8,138 bases of DNA from CAYUUP01 sp964447925. Its GTDB lineage: Bacteria > Bacillota > Clostridia > Oscillospirales > Oscillospiraceae. The stretch is taken from the NCBI GenBank assembly GCA_964447925.1, contig CAYUUP010000072.1, positions 1 to 8,138 on the forward strand, written 5' to 3'. The notes under the pieces are model-generated. The model saw nothing but the letters and a program-made list of their open reading frames with translations. It did not search any database and was not told where the DNA came from. The translations under genes and the position numbers were made by a program. Shown here in pieces: positions 5,873 to 8,138 of this stretch; position 1 is the first letter of the stretch; each line of letters opens with the position of its first letter.

Positions 5873-6997
5873 ATGTCAAAACTGATATCTCTCAGAAGCC
5901 GTCATCTGTTTTCCATTTTGCGCAACGTGCTGATTATCACGTTGGCGCTGGCGTTGGTTGTTGCGCTGGCACTGAGCAATGCTGCGGCGGACAACATTCC
6001 CGTTGTCTATACCTACAGCATCACCGCAGGCGGCGAGACTATCCTGTTGGAGAGTGAGTCACCGGATGTCAGCGATGTGCTGGACGAGGCGGGTATCCAG
6101 ATAAATTATCTCACAGCTGTTACCACCCAGCGAAGTGAGGACGGTGTCACTTATGTTGAAGTCTCCCAGCAGGAAGCCCATAGTCTTCTGCTGAGCTGCG
6201 ATGGTGTTTCCTATCATGTCACCCCCCAGATTGGCGAGACTGTATCCCAGCTTCTGGATCGACTCTCCATCACCTTGGATGAGTATGACGTTCTCTCGGT
6301 GGACGGAGACACCTTGGCCAGCGAATGTCAGGAAATCTCTGTTGCCCGGTATGCTGTTTCCACCTTTGAGGTGGTGGAGGAGATTGCCTATGAATCCACC
6401 CGGGTGGCGGATTCCACCATGAATAAGGGTACGGAGGAGGTCACCCAGGCCGGCGTCAACGGCTCTACTACCTATACCTATCAAGTACTCACTGGCGAGG
6501 ACGGCCGCTCCAGCTACACGCTCATCGACACTGCCACGGTGGAACCTGTGGATGAGATTGTCACCTATGGAACCTATGTGAAGCCGGTGGTCACCTCCAC
6601 CAGCTATGGATCCAGGAGCAGCAGTTCCTTGAGCCGCACCAGCGCCACCATCACCCGGGTAGACACAGAGAATCAGATCATCTATCTGTCTGACGGCACT
6701 ACTTACAGCTATTCGGAAGCTGTCAAATGTACCGCCACCGCCTACACCGCCACCGGAAACAAGACCGCCACCGGTACTACTCCCTCACCTGGCACCGTAG
6801 CTGTGGATCCCAGCGTTTTTCCCTACGGCACCAAGTTCTTTATTGTCACCTCTAGCGGCTCTGTTGTCTACGGCGTAGGCACTGCGGAGGACTGTGGCGG
6901 CGGCATCAAGGGCTATAGGCTGGATCTGTATTACAGCTCTGCCAGTCTGTGCTATGCCTTCGGCGTCCGCACGGTGGATGCCTATGTATTGAACTGA
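5873..6997 (+). CDS. YabE-like DUF348/G5/3D-domain cell-wall protein
   Basis: This 374-residue protein is probably exported or membrane-anchored and acts on peptidoglycan. A basic N-terminus (KLISLRSRH) precedes a hydrophobic segment at about 17-37, either an uncleaved anchor or a signal peptide with a possible cut after SNAAA. Two ubiquitin-like DUF348-type repeats follow at about 45-85 and 103-146 (ITAGGETILLESESPDVSDV, then a diverged copy). A G5 domain covers about 160-234 (EVVEEIAYESTRV ... TVEPVDEIVTYGT). A Ser/Thr-rich linker at 240-258 leads to a C-terminal 3D domain at about 285-374. Its three name-giving aspartates are visible as Asp312 (VAVDPSVFPYGT), Asp340 (TAEDCGGG) and Asp351 (YRLDLYY). 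This order matches B. subtilis YabE and related Rpf/Sps-like factors; the 3D fold is related to MltA lytic transglycosylases. Start choice rests on GGGAGG at 5861-5866, 6 bases upstream. It is monocistronic, with its own promoter and terminator. Enzyme activity is inferred from the family. Confidence 0.9.
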   Translation: MSKLISLRSRHLFSILRNVLIITLALALVVALALSNAAADNIPVVYTYSITAGGETILLESESPDVSDVLDEAGIQINYLTAVTTQRSEDGVTYVEVSQQEAHSLLLSCDGVSYHVTPQIGETVSQLLDRLSITLDEYDVLSVDGDTLASECQEISVARYAVSTFEVVEEIAYESTRVADSTMNKGTEEVTQAGVNGSTTYTYQVLTGEDGRSSYTLIDTATVEPVDEIVTYGTYVKPVVTSTSYGSRSSSSLSRTSATITRVDTENQIIYLSDGTTYSYSEAVKCTATAYTATGNKTATGTTPSPGTVAVDPSVFPYGTKFFIVTSSGSVVYGVGTAEDCGGGIKGYRLDLYYSSASLCYAFGVRTVDAYVLN

Positions 6998-7015
6998 ATG
7001 AATATTTGATTACAC

Positions 7016-7049
7016 AAGGGACTGTCTCAAGAGGCAGTCCCTTTTTGTC
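7016..7049 (+). terminator. Intrinsic terminator of the 3D-domain gene
   Basis: Arms 7016-7026 (AAGGGACTGTC) and 7033-7043 (GGCAGTCCCTT) pair over 11 positions with one G-U around the loop TCAAGA, followed by TTTTTGTCT. It starts 18 bases past the stop codon at 6995-6997, a classic placement and shape. Confidence 0.92.
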
Positions 7050-7079
7050 TGCTGCTCCGCTGTGGCTCCATTTGCCCAA

Positions 7080-7122
7080 GTAAAAGCAAAGTCCCTGCGA
7101 CCGACAGACGACCGCAGGGACT
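7080..7122 (-). terminator. Intrinsic terminator of ileS
   Basis: AGTCCCTGCG at 7090-7099 is the perfect reverse complement of 7113-7122, with a 13-base loop. Read on the minus strand it begins 18 bases after the ileS stop and is followed by TTGCTTTTAC, a broken U tract. It faces the terminator of the 3D-domain gene, about 40 bases away. Confidence 0.82.
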
Positions 7123-7140
7123 GAAATGGCACAGATAAAT

Positions 7141-8138
7141 TTACTCTGCGCTCTCCGGGGCCACACCCATAGCCCGCACAGCAGCAGCGCAGCGAGGGCA
7201 GAGCCGGGGATGGTCGGCGTCCTGGCCGATGCCGGGATGGTGGTTCCAGCAACGGGGACACTTCTCGTTGGGGTCGGTTTCCACCTTCACCGTCAGGCCA
7301 GGGAACTCCTCTCCCGCATAGCCCTCGCCGGATCCATGAATGATCTCTACCGAGGAGACAATGAACAGTGCCTCGAAGTGGTGACCCTTGAGGGGCTGAA
7401 ACCGCTCCCAAGCTTCGTCATCTAGATAAAGGGTCACGGCTGCATCGGTGGATTTTGTGACCATTTTGGCTGTCCGCACTCGCTCCAGCGCCTTGTTGAC
7501 ATCGGATTTCAGGGCCAAAATCCGCTGCCAGTACATCTCCTGCTCTGGGGTGAATTCATAGGCCGGGTCAGGGGAGGGCATATCGTTCAGGAGCGGAGAC
7601 AAGGCCTCAACCCCGCTGTGATGAGGCATAGCCGCCCAGATCTCCTCAGAGGTAAAGGCCAGAATAGGTGCCAGCATCCGGGTCATAGCATCCAGCACGC
7701 GATAGATGGCAGTCTGCGCGGAGCGTCGGGGGAAGGAGTCCTTCGGCTCACAATAAAGCCTGTCTTTGATAATATCCAGGTAGAAGCTGGACATCTCCAC
7801 CACGCAGAAGCGATAGATGGCCCGGTATACGGCGTGGAATTCATAGCGGTCGTAGCCCTCCCGCACCTGGCGTGTCAGGGTGTTCAGCCGACTGACCGCC
7901 CATTGATCCAGTTCAATCATTTCCTCAAAGGGGACGGGGTTATCGGGGTCAAAGCCGCTGAGGTTGCCCAGGATATACCGAGCGGTGTTGCGGATCTTCA
8001 AATATGCATCAGAGAGCTGTTTCAGGATAGGCTGGGAGATGCGCATATCCTGGGTGTAGTCGGCGGAGGACACCCACAGTCTCAGCATATCCGCCCCGTA
8101 CTGCTTGATGACGGTATCCGGGGAGATGGCATTCCCAG
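7141..8138 (-). CDS. ileS: Isoleucyl-tRNA synthetase, 3' part, truncated by window edge
   Basis: IleS charges tRNA(Ile) with isoleucine in the cytosol; it is a large class I synthetase with an editing domain. Only the C-terminal 331 residues are visible; the frame runs on past base 8138, and full-length enzymes are about 900-1050 residues. The first visible residues, GNAISPDTVIKQYGAD, directly follow the place of the KMSKSLGN signature, whose earlier part lies just outside. MLRLWVSSADYTQDMRIS then matches the end of the catalytic core. Next come the anticodon-binding helical domain (NTARYILGNLSGFDP, SSFYLDIIKDRLYCE, LAFTSEEIWAAMP) and the C-terminal zinc finger, with CPRC and LCPRC cysteine pairs in KCPRCWNHHPG...LCPRCAAAV. 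These features mark the bacterial IleS1-like form. The stop TAA is at 7141-7143. Any T-box leader would be far upstream, outside the window. It is convergent with the 3D-domain gene. Confidence 0.98.
   Translation of the reverse strand, partial: GNAISPDTVIKQYGADMLRLWVSSADYTQDMRISQPILKQLSDAYLKIRNTARYILGNLSGFDPDNPVPFEEMIELDQWAVSRLNTLTRQVREGYDRYEFHAVYRAIYRFCVVEMSSFYLDIIKDRLYCEPKDSFPRRSAQTAIYRVLDAMTRMLAPILAFTSEEIWAAMPHHSGVEALSPLLNDMPSPDPAYEFTPEQEMYWQRILALKSDVNKALERVRTAKMVTKSTDAAVTLYLDDEAWERFQPLKGHHFEALFIVSSVEIIHGSGEGYAGEEFPGLTVKVETDPNEKCPRCWNHHPGIGQDADHPRLCPRCAAAVRAMGVAPESAE

Noticed and set aside
1..8138. CRISPR array, insertion sequence, phage or defence genes, tRNA or rRNA
   Set aside because: No regularly spaced repeats, transposase-like frames, terminal inverted repeats of IS size, or tRNA cloverleaf were found; all long frames are explained by housekeeping genes.

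Overview
This window looks like ordinary chromosomal core sequence from a GC-rich Gram-positive anaerobe. An Oscillospiraceae-type Clostridia (Flavonifractor/Oscillibacter-like) is my best guess. The basis is a GatB of the bacterial amidotransferase type, a lysine riboswitch directly ahead of asd-dapA-dapB, a YabE-like DUF348/G5/3D cell-wall protein, Gram-positive-style Shine-Dalgarno sequences and textbook sigma-A promoters. The genus is inference; no database search was possible.

Layout. Positions 1-1029 carry the C-terminal ~340 residues of gatB (+). A 198-bp convergent gap follows, holding a 12-bp perfect inverted repeat over the gatB stop, a possible 38-residue minus-strand ORF of unknown meaning, and a GC-rich hairpin at 1167-1199. 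queA lies on the minus strand at 1228-2247. Between queA and asd is a complete plus-strand control region: a sigma-A promoter (2355-2383), a lysine-riboswitch aptamer (2389-2559) and a terminator (2588-2626) whose left arm can instead pair with P5/P1 sequence of the aptamer. asd (2662-3750), dapA (3811-4707) and dapB (4720-5478) follow in one operon. An AT-rich gap of 394 bp (5479-5872) contains a 19-bp perfect hairpin and a perfect-consensus promoter for the next gene, a membrane-anchored or secreted 3D-domain protein (5873-6997). Two back-to-back terminators separate it from the convergent 3' part of ileS (7141 to the window edge, minus strand).

Function. asd, dapA and dapB carry out three consecutive steps from aspartyl phosphate to tetrahydrodipicolinate, the entry to meso-diaminopimelate (peptidoglycan cross-links) and lysine. 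The riboswitch supplies end-product feedback by premature termination. The 3D protein is a probable peptidoglycan-modifying factor but has its own promoter. gatB, ileS and queA are translation genes: Gln/Asn-tRNA amidation, isoleucyl-tRNA charging and queuosine in tRNA.

I do not see an undescribed multi-gene system here. The points that repay a second look are regulatory: the riboswitch architecture, the 19-bp hairpin with NrdR-box-like arms, and the mirrored ends at the gatB stop.
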